Origin: Pempheris klunzingeri
Taxonomy: Eukaryota > Chordata > Actinopteri > Acropomatiformes > Pempheridae
Assembly (NCBI RefSeq): GCF_042242105.1
Contig: NC_092023.1
Span: forward strand, 10,304,933-10,368,932
Direction: 5' to 3'
DNA: 64,000 nt
In this document: positions 59,085-64,000 of the stretch, piece after piece
How the letters are laid out: each line of letters starts with the position of its first letter
Numbering within the stretch: the first letter of the stretch is position 1
Notes under the pieces: model-generated
What the model saw: only the letters and a program-made list of their open reading frames with translations
Databases searched by the model: none
What the model was told of the DNA's origin: nothing
Program-made: the position numbers and the translations under genes

Positions 59085-59905
59085 ATAGCTGGGGCACATC
59101 ATCATCAGTGATGGACCTGAGGTCACTGGGTGTTTCGGGCCTTTCGAACATCAGACACCCTCTCTCAGGCGGCCCAGCTGAGGTTCATGACGCCTCAGCT
59201 TGTGCCCCAGCAGCATTCAACCACGGATCCGCCCTCTTTATCCAGAGCCACCTAGAGGCTTTCTCTGCTGCCTCTGTGTTGTTACAGATGGCCCTTCTCC
59301 TTCTCTCTCCTGTGATGCCGAGTGCAGTGTAGGCTCTGCACAGAGACTGTCCGGCGAAGCCTCTGCACCCTACTTCCACAGGCGAGCACCTAGCCTTCCA
59401 GCCTTGTCTGTGGCAGTCGCTGACGAAGCCGTCGTACTTACCCCTCTTCCGCTCAAAGGCCTCCTCCATTCACTCTTCCCACGGCACAGTGAGCTTCAGC
59501 ACGACAACGTTCTTTGTTGCCTCTGACACCAAAACGATGTCAGGTCTGAGGGTGGTTTTAGCAACATGCTGGGGGAACTTGAGTTGGCTGCCCAAGTCCA
59601 CTGACAGCTGCCAGTCCTGTGCAGTGTTGAGAAGCCCTGCTGTTGCTCTCAATGTTGTTCTTGGCTTCTCCCCAGCTCTGATGAAAGTGATGGCTTTCTT
59701 CGTGGGTTTTGACCTCTGACAGCTGGCGATGCCACTACAGATGCTCTCTGCAATGGTCTTGAGCACCTGATCGTGACGCCATCTGTATCGGCCCTCCCTC
59801 AGAGCTTTTGGGCAGCAACTCATTATGTGCTCGAGGGTCCCCTTTCTCTGGCAAAGGGGGCATGCTGGTGTATCAACCAATCCCCAGCAGTCACTACACT
59901 TTGTC
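59085..59905 (-). mobile_element. C-terminal remnant of a LINE with restriction-like endonuclease (R2/R4/NeSL type)
   Basis: On the minus strand the frame shows a CCHC knuckle, CPLCQRKGTLEHIMSCC (C-x2-C-x8-H-x4-C, from 59855), then YRWRHDQVLK. The nuclease core follows: RPDIVLVSEATKN and VVLKLTVPWEE, then VEVGCRGFAGQSL and ASRWLWIKRADPW. This layout, a zinc knuckle followed by a PD-(D/E)xK-like fold, is that of site-specific-type non-LTR retrotransposons. One TGA (59470-59472) interrupts an otherwise open frame of about 230 codons. The reverse transcriptase part is missing. The expected acidic residue before LT reads Lys here. Confidence 0.82.
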
Positions 59906-61150
<1,245 letters not shown>

Positions 61151-61210
61151 ACTCTGACCCCTTTAGAGCAGATTACTCAGAGTCACTCGGTGTTGTTGGA
61201 GAAGAACTGA

Positions 61211-63614
<2,404 letters not shown>

Positions 63615-64000
63615 GTGAGTGTTACCTCCTGGTGCCTCATCACGTCTAACCTCTCTTGGTAACATTGATCACCCCAGGTGTGCACAGGCTGTAACGGGCA
63701 GAAATGTCTGCTGGCTCAGTGCTGCGTCCTCACACAGACGTGACATGGTAGCCATGCTGAGGTCTGTCTGGTCTGCCCGTTGAAACGGATCCGTGTCGAA
63801 TGGCAGAGCAGGTGTGGCAAACACTCTCGCCTCAGCTTCATCTCCAGTCAAATTTCATTTCAATCACAGATATCTTGGGGTGCTTCAGTCCTACACTGTT
63901 GTAGTTACCATTTTGGAGAAAATATATGCATTTAGACATCTTTTTTGAGGGAGTGAGTCACCGCCACTTTGGAACACAACTGACACTCTTTTTTCTTAAT
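63615..64000 (+). other. slc3a1 intron 5, running off the right edge
   Basis: No further exon is visible before the window ends. Confidence 0.8.

Overview
The window looks like ordinary nuclear DNA from a teleost (spiny-rayed type) fish. The genes are split into short exons with GT-AG introns and the proteins are vertebrate. CA/GT microsatellites are very dense, and the interspersed repeats are types I know from fish: L2-like LINE tails, a LINE coding a restriction-like endonuclease, and short DNA-transposon remnants. I see no operons, CRISPR arrays, phage or other prokaryotic features. The gene order lrpprc - ppm1b - slc3a1 matches the conserved vertebrate block on human 2p21, with znhit2 lying inside it. 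Species identification from memory is not possible.

Layout. (1) 197-16555, minus strand: the first 16 coding exons (592 complete codons) of lrpprc, a mitochondrial PPR RNA-binding protein. The gene runs off the left edge. Every intron phase closes. Exons 1-11 are packed into 4 kb, then intron 11 is 8.3 kb long. (2) 17370-19079, minus: znhit2, a single-exon 569-residue HIT zinc-finger protein, with a likely intron in its 5' UTR. (3) About 19.5-39.8 kb: an intergenic stretch of some 20 kb with no supportable gene, holding microsatellites and LINE debris. (4) 46503-54566, plus: ppm1b, a PP2C-type phosphatase in five coding exons. It has a probable non-coding first exon near 40.1 kb and a 3' UTR of about 3.9 kb ending at a good poly(A) signal at 58419. 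(5) 58.4-61.2 kb: intergenic, with a restriction-like-endonuclease LINE remnant and a large GT/GA compound repeat. (6) 61259-63614 and beyond, plus: the first five exons (332 codons) of slc3a1 (rBAT), which leaves the window at the right edge.

The genes are not known to share a pathway. lrpprc acts on mitochondrial mRNA, znhit2 in R2TP-linked assembly of complexes such as U5 snRNP, ppm1b in dephosphorylation of signalling kinases, and slc3a1 in cystine and dibasic amino-acid transport. I found no undescribed gene system. The most interesting signals are microsatellites lying on or next to lrpprc splice sites, especially exon 11, which is hemmed in on both sides. Others are a repeat carrying three GATAAAAG elements just upstream of slc3a1, glycosidase-like residues kept in this slc3a1, and an unlisted 0.74-kb inverted-repeat transposon inside the last ppm1b intron.
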